Counted from the stretch's first letter, positions 7,302 to 15,220 are shown. The stretch is 16,588 bases of DNA from Pedosphaera sp. (GCA_009691645.1 SIAT01000019.1:1-16588), one strand, 5' to 3'. Numbers and translations: made by a program. Notes: generated by a model from the sequence alone, not told the origin.

Positions 7302-8099
7302 GTGAAACTTCTCTTCATCGGCGACATCGTGGGCGAACCGGGCCGGCGCGCAGTCACGCAGCTCATGCCCGTTTTGCGGCAGCGGCACGGCATCGATGTC
7401 GTCATCGCCAATGGCGAGAATTCCGCCGGCGGCTCGGGCATCACGCCGGACACCGCCGCGGATATCTTCGCTGCGGGCGTGGACATCATCACGAGCGGCG
7501 ATCATCTCTGGGATCAGAAGGAGGTCGCGCAACTCCTCGATGGCGAACCGCGTTTTGTGCGTCCGCTCAATTATCCGGCCGGCACACCGGGGCAGGGGAG
7601 CACGGTGTTGCAGAAGGAAGGTCTGCCCGCGGTCGCGGTGATCAATCTGCAAGGGCGCACCTTCATGCAGCCGCCGCTCGAGAATCCATTTATCGCCGCG
7701 CAGGCCGAGGTGAAGAAACTGCGTTCGCTGGCGCCGGTGATCTTTGTGGATATGCACGCCGAGGCGACGAGCGAGAAGATCGCGCTCGCGCGAATGCTCG
7801 ACGGCCAAGTGAGCGCAGTGATCGGCACGCACACGCATGTGCAGACGGCCGATGAACAAATCTTCCCCGGCGGCACGGCTTTCCTGTGCGATGCGGGTTT
7901 CACCGGCCCGCACGAGAGTTGCCTCGGGCGCGAGTTCGAGCCGGTCATCCGCCGATTCCTCACCAGCTCACCGCAGCGGTTTGGCGTGGCCAAAGGCCGG
8001 GTGCTGCTGCAGGGCGCGCTGATTGAGATCGATCCGATGAGTGGCCGCGCGCTGTCCATCCAGCGTGTCTCCGAGCCGTTGCCAGAGAAACAGAATTGA
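7302..8099 (+). CDS. ymdB: YmdB-type metallophosphoesterase (TIGR00282)
   Basis: A 265-residue dinuclear-metal phosphodiesterase. B. subtilis YmdB acts on 2',3'-cyclic nucleotides and influences RNA decay, motility and biofilm choice. Length and motifs fit the family end to end: GDIVGEPGR with D8, ANGENSAGG with E39 and N40, the GDHLWD segment at 66-71, MHAEATSEK with H152, and GTHTHVQTAD with H176 and H178. The family normally has Asn in GNHxWD; here residue 67 is Asp. The start is GTG at 7302, since the protein begins directly on the conserved first strand and the promoter leaves no room for more. There is no Shine-Dalgarno. The next gene, yicC, begins 84 nt later and is also RNA-related; the pair is associated with rny/ymdB-type RNA turnover in other bacteria. 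Confidence 0.92.
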   Translation: MKLLFIGDIVGEPGRRAVTQLMPVLRQRHGIDVVIANGENSAGGSGITPDTAADIFAAGVDIITSGDHLWDQKEVAQLLDGEPRFVRPLNYPAGTPGQGSTVLQKEGLPAVAVINLQGRTFMQPPLENPFIAAQAEVKKLRSLAPVIFVDMHAEATSEKIALARMLDGQVSAVIGTHTHVQTADEQIFPGGTAFLCDAGFTGPHESCLGREFEPVIRRFLTSSPQRFGVAKGRVLLQGALIEIDPMSGRALSIQRVSEPLPEKQN

Positions 8100-8183
8100 T
8101 CACGGAAAGAGATGGGCGCGCGGTGCGTGCGTCTGCTTTCCGGCTTCCCTTGTGGGCGATTTTCCACGCATTATTCGAGAATC

Positions 8184-9062
8184 ATGAAGTCAATGACCGG
8201 ATGCGGCCGTGGCGAATGTGCACGGGACGGATTCAAAGTGACGGTCGAGATCAGCTCGGTGAATCGCAAGCAGGCCGAGATTGCCGTGGGGTTGCCGCGC
8301 GATCTCGAGCCGCTCGAGCCGCGAATCCGCGATGAGATCAACCGGCACGTTTCCCGCGGCCGCCTCAACGTGCGTGTGGCGTTGCAGACTGCGACGAGCC
8401 AAGCGAAGGGTGTGGCGCGGTTTGATCTCGATTTGGCCAAAGCTTACGGACGCGAGTTCACGCGTTTGGCCAAAGCGCTCAAACTTTCCGATGCCATCAC
8501 GCTCGACATCGTCGCGCGCGCGCCGGGCGTGATGCAGACATCCGAGCCGGAGCTGGACGCCGAGGCGCTCTGGCCTGCGGTGGAGAAGGCGCTGAAACAG
8601 TCGCTGGCCGCGCTGGTCAAGATGCGCGAGCGCGAGGGGGCGCATCTGAAGAAGGATTTGCAGTCGCGCATCGGGACCGTTCGCCAAGCGGTGACGGCTG
8701 TGGCGCAACACGCGCCGGAATCGCAGCGTTATTACCGCGAGCAATTGATCGAGCGCGTGAAGGTCGCTGGATTGAACCTGCCCATCGACGACGAGCGCTT
8801 GCTCAAGGAGGTCGTGCTTTTCGCCGATCGCTCCGACATCACCGAGGAGTTGACGCGCCTGCAGAGCCACTTTCAGCAGTTCGAGGATTGCGCCAAATCA
8901 GCCGAACCGGTCGGGCGCACGCTCGATTTTCTCACTCAAGAAATGCACCGCGAAGTGAACACCATCGGCTCGAAAGCCAACGCCGCGGCCATCTCGCGCG
9001 AGGTGGTGCTGATGAAAACGGAGTTGGAGAAGTTCCGTGAACAGGTGCAGAACGTCGAGTGA
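8184..9062 (+). CDS. yicC: YicC/YloC family endoribonuclease
   Basis: A 292-residue protein of the YicC/YloC family, reported as an endoribonuclease taking part in RNA turnover in E. coli and B. subtilis. The N-terminal hallmark MKSMTGCGRG and the SSVNRKQ segment open the protein. The C-terminal DUF1732 part has RSDITEELTRLQSHFQQF, then VGRTLDFLTQEMHREVNTIGSKAN and ends EQVQNVE, nearly the family consensus. I chose the ATG at 8184; the frame extends back to 8112, but those 24 residues are unlike the family. Only a weak GAGA stands before the start. Its stop overlaps the GTG of gmk by 4 nt, a common neighbour of yicC across bacteria. Confidence 0.94.
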   Translation: MKSMTGCGRGECARDGFKVTVEISSVNRKQAEIAVGLPRDLEPLEPRIRDEINRHVSRGRLNVRVALQTATSQAKGVARFDLDLAKAYGREFTRLAKALKLSDAITLDIVARAPGVMQTSEPELDAEALWPAVEKALKQSLAALVKMREREGAHLKKDLQSRIGTVRQAVTAVAQHAPESQRYYREQLIERVKVAGLNLPIDDERLLKEVVLFADRSDITEELTRLQSHFQQFEDCAKSAEPVGRTLDFLTQEMHREVNTIGSKANAAAISREVVLMKTELEKFREQVQNVE

Positions 9063-9682
9063 ACTCCGCCGCGAACAATGCCCTACTCATCGTCCTCTCC
9101 GCGCCTTCGGGCGGCGGCAAGACGACGCTGTGCACCCAACTTCTCGCGGCAAACACCCACGTGGACAGAGCCGTCACTTGCACCACGCGCGCCCCGCGCG
9201 GCGGTGAATGTGACGGCGTGGATTATTTTTTTCTCACGAGGGAAGTGTTCGAGCAGAAACTCGCGGCGGGTGAGTTCCTCGAGCACGCGAATGTGTACGG
9301 GAACTTTTACGGCACCTTGAAGTCGGAGGTGCTGGCGAAGCTGCGCGCGGGCCGGGATGTGCTGCTAGCCATCGACGTGCAGGGCGCGGCGAGTGTCCGT
9401 GCGATTGCTCAGCAGGATGAGGAGTTTCGCCACGCGCTGGCCACTGTCTTTCTCACGCCCGAGAGCGCGGCGGTACTGGAGCAACGTCTCCATAATCGGG
9501 GCGAGGACGCGCCCGAGGCGGTCCAGAAGAGGCTCGCTGTTGCGCGGCAGGAAGTGGCGCAGTGGGTGTATTTCGATTATCTGATTTACAGCACGAGCGT
9601 GGCGGAAGATTTGCGCCGGATGCAGACGGTGCTCGATGCGGAGAAGATGCGGTGCGTGCGCGTGTCGCCGCCGAACTTTTGA
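9059..9682 (+). CDS. gmk: Guanylate kinase
   Basis: Phosphorylates GMP to GDP with ATP in the cytoplasm, essential for GTP, dGTP and nucleotide-signal supply. The 207-residue product has the usual length. The P-loop SAPSGGGKTT (14-23) starts the fold. The GMP-binding TCTTRAPRGGECDGVDYFF segment follows, then the FLEHANVYGNFYGT lid region and the DVQGA motif. The start is GTG at 9059, inside a GTGA overlap with the yicC stop, which couples the two. An AGGTG 11 nt upstream is at best a weak ribosome site. The usual rpoZ does not follow; coaC starts 4 nt after the stop. Confidence 0.95.
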   Translation: MNSAANNALLIVLSAPSGGGKTTLCTQLLAANTHVDRAVTCTTRAPRGGECDGVDYFFLTREVFEQKLAAGEFLEHANVYGNFYGTLKSEVLAKLRAGRDVLLAIDVQGAASVRAIAQQDEEFRHALATVFLTPESAAVLEQRLHNRGEDAPEAVQKRLAVARQEVAQWVYFDYLIYSTSVAEDLRRMQTVLDAEKMRCVRVSPPNF

Positions 9683-9686
9683 TCTT

Positions 9687-10244
9687 GTGGTAAAGAAAAC
9701 GAACATTGTCCTCGGAGTGACCGGCTCGATCGCCGCGCACAAAGCGGCTGATCTGGCGAGCCAACTCACCAAGTCTGGCGCCAATGTGAGTGTGGTGCTG
9801 ACCGCCGACGCGCAGCGGTTCATCACGCCGCTGCCTTTCAAGACGCTCACGCGCAATCCGGTCGTGACCAATCTTTACGACGAGGAAGAGGGCTGGCAGC
9901 CGGCTCATGTGCGCTTGGCGGACGAGGCGGATCTGTTGCTCGTCGCGCCCGCCACGGCGAACACCATCGCCAAGCTTGCGCTCGGTTTGGCGGACGACGC
10001 GTTGACGTGCATCGCGCTGACGCTGAATCCGAAGGCCAAGCTACTCATCGCGCCGGCGATGAATGGCAAGATGTGGCAGCACCCGGCGACGCAGGCGCAT
10101 GTGGCGACGTTGAAGAAGCGCGGCGCGGAATTCATCGGGCCCGACAAGGGCGGATTGGCGTGCGGCTACGAGGGCATCGGCCGGCTTTGGCCGGTGGAGG
10201 CGATCGTGGAGCAGGCGTTGAAGTTGGTCGTGCGAAAGAAATAG
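9687..10244 (+). CDS. coaC: Phosphopantothenoylcysteine decarboxylase, stand-alone CoaC domain
   Basis: An FMN-dependent decarboxylase of the HFCD flavoprotein family that turns 4'-phospho-N-pantothenoylcysteine into 4'-phosphopantetheine in coenzyme A synthesis. In 185 residues it shows GVTGSIAAHK (10-19), the catalytic histidine H74 in PAHVRLA, the PATANT motif (88-93), PAMNGKMW (123-130) and the active cysteine C159 in GGLACGYEGIGR. These distinguish it from UbiX. Most bacteria have a CoaBC fusion of about 400 residues; here the gene stops at the end of the CoaC domain, so the CoaB ligase must be elsewhere. The GTG at 9687, 4 nt after gmk, is the natural start; the open frame extends to 9636 inside gmk but adds nothing family-like. 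Confidence 0.91.
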   Translation: MVKKTNIVLGVTGSIAAHKAADLASQLTKSGANVSVVLTADAQRFITPLPFKTLTRNPVVTNLYDEEEGWQPAHVRLADEADLLLVAPATANTIAKLALGLADDALTCIALTLNPKAKLLIAPAMNGKMWQHPATQAHVATLKKRGAEFIGPDKGGLACGYEGIGRLWPVEAIVEQALKLVVRKK

Positions 10245-10248
10245 GCCG

Positions 10249-11658
10249 ATGATCCACTGGCATAGTCTCAGGCGATTCTTCCGGTTGATGATGACCTCGG
10301 CCGTGGATGTGGAGCATCGCCGCGAGCGACTGAAGTTCATGGAGCAAAACCTCGGTGTGCCGACGAAGGTCGCGGTGCTGGGAATGCTCGCCTACCTCCT
10401 CTTTTTTTCCGACTGGTTTCGTGGGCTGTCAGTCATCGGCGACGTGGCGCTGCCGACGGTGAAGGTGTTCTTCATCGCCTACTTGATTATCAATGCCGCA
10501 GCCATCGCCTTCTGCCTGTTCATCACCCGCTGGCCGCTGGCTTTGGCGCAATCCGTCACGTTGATGATCGGGGTGGTGGATACGCTATTCCTCTCGGCGA
10601 TGGTGGTGGTGACGGGTGGTATTGAGAGCGTCGTGTACTGGATTTTCATCGGGCTGATTATACGCAATGCCATCAGTCATCCGGTGCCGGTGGCGCAGAT
10701 TTCGATGAACCTGCTGTCTATTGCCGGTTATCTCGGGGCCATATATATCCACCGCGGCGTGGTCGCGCTCGATCCGCAGGCGCCGGATTTCATGGATCCG
10801 GCGCAGTTGATGTCGGAAGAGGTTTTGAGTCGGCAGGCGAGCGAACTGCTCTTTGTGCGCACATCATTCCTGCTGCTGATGTCTGTCTGCTGCTACGGCG
10901 TGCAGGTGTTGCTTGATCGCGACCGACTGGCGGAACTCGAGTCGCGCGAATTTACGTTGCGTCAGGAACAACTGCGCTCGGCCGGTCGTCTCGCAGCGGA
11001 GATCGCGCATCAGCTCAAGAATCCGCTGGCTATCATCAACAACGCCGCGTGGTCGCTCCAGCGGCAGGCGGTGAAGAGCGAGAACAGCGCGACCGCGCAT
11101 CAGCTTCAAATAATCCGGGACGAGGTGGACCGGTCCGACCAGATCCTGACGGAATTGATGGGCTACGAGCGCCTTTCCGAAGGGCGTGTCGAGAAGCTGA
11201 ACATGGCTACCGAGTTGAGTGAAGCAATCAAACAGGTCTTCCCGACGGAATCTGATTTCAATGTGAAGGTGCAGTGCGAGGTGACGAACGGATTGCCGGC
11301 GCTTTTGATGCAACGGGTGCATCTGCGCGAGGTGCTGGTCAACTTACTGGTCAACGCCCGTGATGCGGCCATCAACAACCGCAAGGGCGGCCACGTGTGG
11401 ACAGTGGCTGAGTTGGGCGAAGACAACCGTTCCATTGTGTTCTCAGTGCGCGATGATGGCGCGGGTATTCCGGCCGATCATGTGGAACGCGTATTCGAGC
11501 CCTATTTCACGACGAAAACGAAAGGGACTGGGCTCGGGTTGGCCATCGTGAAACACAACGCCGAGTTGTACGGTGGCTCGGTGCGCGCGGAATCGGAGCT
11601 TGGAAAAGGAGCGCGGTTCATCGTAAAGTTTTCCTCACGCGTACTGCTAACCCAATGA
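10249..11658 (+). CDS. Membrane-bound sensor histidine kinase
   Basis: A 469-residue two-component sensor. The N-terminal half (about 38-222) has some six hydrophobic segments with only short loops, suggesting it senses something in or at the membrane rather than a periplasmic ligand. No known sensor domain is recognised. A short linker leads to the HisKA dimerisation helix with phosphoacceptor H254 (AAEIAHQLKNPL). The ATPase domain follows with the N box LVNLLVNARDAA (363-374), G1 DDGAGIP (402-408), F box VFEPYFTTK and G2 GTGLGLAIV. Residue 255 is Gln where many kinases have Glu or Asp. The gene begins 4 nt after coaC and overlaps the next gene by ATGA, so the sigma54 activator downstream is its partner. 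The signal is unknown. Confidence 0.92.
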   Translation: MIHWHSLRRFFRLMMTSAVDVEHRRERLKFMEQNLGVPTKVAVLGMLAYLLFFSDWFRGLSVIGDVALPTVKVFFIAYLIINAAAIAFCLFITRWPLALAQSVTLMIGVVDTLFLSAMVVVTGGIESVVYWIFIGLIIRNAISHPVPVAQISMNLLSIAGYLGAIYIHRGVVALDPQAPDFMDPAQLMSEEVLSRQASELLFVRTSFLLLMSVCCYGVQVLLDRDRLAELESREFTLRQEQLRSAGRLAAEIAHQLKNPLAIINNAAWSLQRQAVKSENSATAHQLQIIRDEVDRSDQILTELMGYERLSEGRVEKLNMATELSEAIKQVFPTESDFNVKVQCEVTNGLPALLMQRVHLREVLVNLLVNARDAAINNRKGGHVWTVAELGEDNRSIVFSVRDDGAGIPADHVERVFEPYFTTKTKGTGLGLAIVKHNAELYGGSVRAESELGKGARFIVKFSSRVLLTQ

Positions 11659-13067
11659 GCACTCCGCTTTTGCCACCCATCCTAATCGTGGACGACGAGC
11701 CGAACATGCGCGTCACCGTCCGCACCATTCTCACCGGCGAAGATTATCGTGTGGACCTCGCCGAGTCGGCTGAGCAGGCGCTGGAGATGCTGCCGAACAA
11801 GAACTATCTGATGGTGATCACCGACGCGCGCCTCGGCGGGATGACCGGCTACGAATTTCTGCGCCAGATCAAGCAGCTTTACCCCACGCTTCCCGCGCTG
11901 ATGATCACCGCTTTCGCCACGCCCCGGCTTGCGGTCGAGGCGCTGCAGGCTGGCGCGCTGGATTATCTTTCCAAGCCGTTCGCACCCGAGGAGATGCTCC
12001 ATGCGGTGGGCCGCTGCGTCGAGCGGTTTCAACTCCTGCGCGAAAACGTCTCTCTCAAATCCCGCTCCAGCGAGATTTATCAGATTAACCAGATCGTCGG
12101 CGATTGCTGGAAGATCAAGGAGATGCGCCAGTTCATCGCGACGGTCGCCCCCACCACCGCCACCGTGCTCATCCTCGGCGAGAGCGGCACCGGCAAGGAG
12201 TTGGTGGCGGGTTCGATCCATTCGCTCAGTCTGCGCCGCGAGAGGAATTACGTCCGCATCAACTGCGCGGCCATCCCCGAGGCGTTGCTCGAGAGTGAAC
12301 TCTTCGGCCACGAGAAGGGGGCCTTCACCGGCGCGCTCCGTCAGAAGATGGGCCGTGTCGAGGAGTCGGATGGCGGCACCATTTTCCTCGACGAGATCGG
12401 TGACATGAGCCGGCCGCTGCAGGCCAAGCTGCTTCGTTTCCTCGAGGACGGTTCCTTCACGCGCGTCGGTGGCAACGAAGAGCTGCGCGTGAACGTGCGC
12501 ATCATCGCCGCCACCAATCGCGACATCGTGAAGGCGATTCAGGAAAACGACTTCCGCGAAGATCTCTTCCACCGCCTGAACGTGATGCAGTTCCGGCCGC
12601 CCGCGCTTCGCGAGCGCGGCAACGACATCTTGCTTCTCGCTGAGCATTTCCTGAAGCACTTCAGCAAATCACTCGGCCGTTCCATCAAAGGCATCGCACC
12701 CGTAGCGCAGCAGCAACTTCTCAACCATCACTGGCCCGGCAACGTCCGCGAGTTACGCAACGTCCTCGAACGCGCCGTCATTCTCGAGACCACCAGCATG
12801 ATCCAGCCCGTGAGCCTTCCCGATTTCCACGTCGAGGCGAGGTTGTGGCCTGCCGCGGAAGCCGATCCGCTCGCCACCGGTCGCGGCCTCGCTGAACTCA
12901 TGACCGACTACGAGAAGCGGATTGTCACCCTCGCCCTCGATCGCAACGAGCACAGCACCCAAAAGACCTCCGAGCTGCTCAAAATGACCCGCCACGCGCT
13001 CCGGTACCGGATGCAGCGGCTCAACATAATCGCCGCAGACGGCGCTGCGGCGGACGAGAAGGAATAA
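11655..13067 (+). CDS. NtrC-family sigma54-dependent response regulator
   Basis: A 470-residue activator that, once phosphorylated by the neighbouring kinase, should open RNA polymerase-sigma54 complexes. The receiver domain (8-125) has D13-D14, phosphoacceptor D57, T85 and K107. The AAA+ domain has Walker A GESGTGKE at 175-182, the sigma54-contacting GAFTGA loop at 222-227, Walker B GTIFLDEIGD at 241-250 and the arginine-finger region RLNVMQFRPPALRER. A C-terminal Fis-type helix-turn-helix (TSELLKMTRHALRYRMQRL) binds enhancer sites. All parts are intact. The ATGA overlap with the kinase gene ensures matched output. I found no clear -24/-12 promoter in the window, so its targets are probably elsewhere. 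Confidence 0.95.
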   Translation: MSTPLLPPILIVDDEPNMRVTVRTILTGEDYRVDLAESAEQALEMLPNKNYLMVITDARLGGMTGYEFLRQIKQLYPTLPALMITAFATPRLAVEALQAGALDYLSKPFAPEEMLHAVGRCVERFQLLRENVSLKSRSSEIYQINQIVGDCWKIKEMRQFIATVAPTTATVLILGESGTGKELVAGSIHSLSLRRERNYVRINCAAIPEALLESELFGHEKGAFTGALRQKMGRVEESDGGTIFLDEIGDMSRPLQAKLLRFLEDGSFTRVGGNEELRVNVRIIAATNRDIVKAIQENDFREDLFHRLNVMQFRPPALRERGNDILLLAEHFLKHFSKSLGRSIKGIAPVAQQQLLNHHWPGNVRELRNVLERAVILETTSMIQPVSLPDFHVEARLWPAAEADPLATGRGLAELMTDYEKRIVTLALDRNEHSTQKTSELLKMTRHALRYRMQRLNIIAADGAAADEKE

Positions 13068-13088
13068 ACCTTCGCGCGTACCCGCGTC

Positions 13089-13958
13089 ATGCAAGCCAGC
13101 GAGACCATCACCCGCAAGAGCGCCTCGAATCTCGCGCTGGCTTTTTGCCTGCTGCCCCGCGAAAAGCGGCTCGCGATGTCCGCGCTCTACGCTTTCTGCC
13201 GCGAGGTGGATGACGTCGCTGACGAAGAGACTCGGCCCGTCGCCGAACGTCGCGCGGCCCTGTCCGAATGGCGCGAGGATGTGCGTGCTGCGTGCGATGG
13301 CGGCAAACCGAAGTTTGTCGTGAACCGCGAATTGCAGGCGGTCATCCATCGCCACGGCCTGCGCTTTGAGTTCTTCGATCAGTTGATTCGTGGCTGCGAG
13401 ATGGACCTCGACACGTTCCGCTACGCCAGCCACGCCCAACTCGATCTTTACTGTCATCGCGTCGCCTCGGCTGTCGGCCTGCTCAGCATCGAGATCTTCG
13501 GCTACAGCGATCCGCGTTGTCGCGACTACGCCATTCACCTCGGCAAGGCGCTCCAGCTCACGAACATTTTGCGCGACGTGCGCAACGACGCCGAGCGCGG
13601 CCGCATTTACCTGCCGCAGGACGTCCTCGTATTGCACGGCGTGAAGGAAGAGGAGATTTTGCGCGGCGAATACACGCCTCGTTTTCGCGCGCTGGCCGAG
13701 GGCGTGGCCGCGCGTGCGCGCGGTCACTACGCGCAAGCCCGCGAGTTGCTGCCCGCCACCGATCGTCGGGCGATGGTCGCCGCCGAGCTGATGGGGTCAG
13801 TTTATTGGCGGCTGCTGTGCAAGCTCGAGAAACAACACTTCGATGTCTTCGGTCCGCGCCTCACCCGTTTGAACAAGCTGCAGAAGCTGCTCCTCATTGC
13901 CCGCACGTGGCTTCGTCTCGCCGCCGGTGTGTCCACGCCCAACTATGGCGTCTCCTGA
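13089..13958 (+). CDS. hpnD: Presqualene diphosphate synthase, HpnD-like
   Basis: Trans-isoprenyl diphosphate synthase of the squalene/phytoene synthase family, 289 residues. HpnD joins two farnesyl diphosphates into presqualene diphosphate, the first step to squalene in the HpnC-HpnD-HpnE route. Both aspartate motifs that bind Mg-diphosphate are present: DDVAD at 41-45 and DVRND at 163-167, the latter in LQLTNILRDVRNDAERGRIYLPQD. The segments LLPREKRLAMSALYAFCREVDD and GCEMDLDTFRY resemble HpnD more than HpnC or CrtB. That split, and therefore the exact product, rests on remembered family patterns. The context (HpnK, HpnG-like and Shc) supports hopanoid rather than carotenoid use. The ATG at 13089 lies 21 nt after the sigma54 activator; hpnK overlaps its end by 14 nt. 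HpnC and HpnE are not in the window. Confidence 0.85.
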   Translation: MQASETITRKSASNLALAFCLLPREKRLAMSALYAFCREVDDVADEETRPVAERRAALSEWREDVRAACDGGKPKFVVNRELQAVIHRHGLRFEFFDQLIRGCEMDLDTFRYASHAQLDLYCHRVASAVGLLSIEIFGYSDPRCRDYAIHLGKALQLTNILRDVRNDAERGRIYLPQDVLVLHGVKEEEILRGEYTPRFRALAEGVAARARGHYAQARELLPATDRRAMVAAELMGSVYWRLLCKLEKQHFDVFGPRLTRLNKLQKLLLIARTWLRLAAGVSTPNYGVS

Positions 13959-14778
13959 AGCGCTGCGACGGCTCATCGTCAACGCCGACGATTTTGGCCG
14001 TTCGCGCTCGATCAACACTTCCGTCGTTCGCGCCCATCGCGAGGGCATTCTCACCACCGCCAGTCTGATGGTGAATGGCGAGGCGTGCGATGAAGCCGTG
14101 CTGCTCGCTCGCGAAAACCCACGGCTCGGTGTGGGGCTGCACCTCACGCTGGTGATGGGCCAGGCCGCGTTGCCGCCGTCGGAAATTCCGGGACTCGTCA
14201 ATGCGCGCGGTGAATTCAGTGACAACGCCGTCGCCAGCGGCTTTCGCTACTTCGCGTACGGTGAGTTGCGCGACCAGCTTCGTCGCGAGATCGCGGCGCA
14301 GTTCGGCAAGTTTCGCGCCACAGGCTTACCGCTCGACCACGTGAACGGCCATCTGAACCTGCACCTGCATCCGACCATCTTCGGCCTGCTGATGGAGCAC
14401 GCCCAGCAGTGGGGTGTCCGGCATTTGCGTCTCACGCGCGATCCGTTCTGGCTGAACGCGCGCCTCATCCGCGGGGAATGGCTATACCGCGTCAGCCACG
14501 CTATCATCTTCAACCTCATTTCATGGCGCGCGCGCGGTGAGTTGCGGCGGCGCGGCATCCGGCACACGGCCCGGGTGTTCGGTCTGCTCCAGAACGCGCG
14601 TGTGGACGAGGGATTTGTGACGCAACTGTTGCCGCACTTGCCTGCCGGTGATTCCGAGCTTTACTCGCATCCTTCGCTGGATGAGTTTAAGTCCGAGTTG
14701 GACGCGCTCATCAGTCCGCGGGTGAAAGCGTTCGTGGCCGAGCAGCGCATCCAGCTCATCCGCTACCAAGATTTGTGA
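13945..14778 (+). CDS. hpnK: Hopanoid-associated deacetylase HpnK, YdjC/ChbG family
   Basis: A metal-dependent carbohydrate deacetylase of 277 residues. HpnK removes the acetyl group from N-acetylglucosaminyl-bacteriohopanetetrol before HpnJ forms the cyclitol ether, as shown in Burkholderia. Metal and catalytic motifs are NADDFG (13-18), H66 in GLHLTL, and DHVNGHLNLHLHP (131-143). The start is placed at ATG 13945, directly before LRRLIVNADDFG. The frame opens earlier at 13897 but lies wholly inside hpnD there. The 14-nt overlap with hpnD suggests coupled expression. HpnI and HpnJ, its partners, are not seen in this window, so the sugar substrate is inferred. A plain YdjC deacetylase acting on another glycan is the alternative. 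Confidence 0.85.
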   Translation: MASPEALRRLIVNADDFGRSRSINTSVVRAHREGILTTASLMVNGEACDEAVLLARENPRLGVGLHLTLVMGQAALPPSEIPGLVNARGEFSDNAVASGFRYFAYGELRDQLRREIAAQFGKFRATGLPLDHVNGHLNLHLHPTIFGLLMEHAQQWGVRHLRLTRDPFWLNARLIRGEWLYRVSHAIIFNLISWRARGELRRRGIRHTARVFGLLQNARVDEGFVTQLLPHLPAGDSELYSHPSLDEFKSELDALISPRVKAFVAEQRIQLIRYQDL

Positions 14779-14779
14779 T

Positions 14780-15211
14780 ATGGCCAAGATTCTTCTCCTC
14801 CTCCTCATCGGGCTGACCTTCGAGTCGATCGGCATCGTCTTCCTCAAGAAAGGGCTGACACAAATCGGCGAGGTGCAAGCCGTCACGGCGCGCGAAGTCA
14901 TCCGCATCATCAAAGCCGGCGCGACGAATCCGCAACTGCTGCTCGGCGTCTTCTTCGAGGCGCTATTCTTCGCCATCCTCCTGCTGCTGCTCTCGAAGAG
15001 CGATGTGACTTTCCTCTGGCCGCTGACCTCGCTCACCTTCGTGTTCAGCACCATCGCGGCGATCCTCTATCTCAAGGAGGAGGTGGGCGCGACGCGCTGG
15101 ATCGGCATCGCGCTCATCATGCTCGGCGCGGGTCTCGTCTCGTGGAGCGAGAAGCAGAAAGAGAAAGTCGCGCCGCCGGTGGTGGAACAAACCTCGGCGC
15201 AGAAGAGCTGA
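14780..15211 (+). CDS. Small EamA/EmrE-like membrane protein
   Basis: A 143-residue integral membrane protein with four hydrophobic segments, about residues 3-22, 50-72, 76-98 and 105-123, the size of a half-length DMT-superfamily unit such as ArnE/ArnF or EmrE. The end of segment 3 and start of segment 4 carry YLKEEVGATRWIGIALIMLG, matching EamA-type repeats (…L.E..…..GI.LI..G). Such half units work as dimers and carry lipophilic cations or, as ArnE/F, flip lipid-linked sugars. Beginning 1 nt after hpnK, a flippase for a hopanoid or its glycosylated form is a reasonable guess but not shown. The C-terminal tail after about residue 125 is charged and probably cytoplasmic. It ends the plus-strand run, 41 nt from the converging hpnG. 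Confidence 0.8.
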   Translation: MAKILLLLLIGLTFESIGIVFLKKGLTQIGEVQAVTAREVIRIIKAGATNPQLLLGVFFEALFFAILLLLLSKSDVTFLWPLTSLTFVFSTIAAILYLKEEVGATRWIGIALIMLGAGLVSWSEKQKEKVAPPVVEQTSAQKS

Positions 15212-15220
15212 AAACCAGGC

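Noticed and set aside
6185..7855. A 556-codon plus-strand open frame opposite the DUF3500 gene
   Set aside because: It is antisense to a well-supported exported protein and runs into ymdB in another frame. The composition is that of a GC-rich shadow frame with no recognisable domain.
8150..8177. Possible promoter before yicC (TTGTGG, 16 nt, TATTCG)
   Set aside because: The -10 box is poor and the 84-nt gap may simply be transcribed from the ymdB promoter. It is too weak to list.
11682..12659. A 325-codon minus-strand frame opposite the sigma54 activator
   Set aside because: It is a shadow of a complete NtrC-type gene; no motif is visible.
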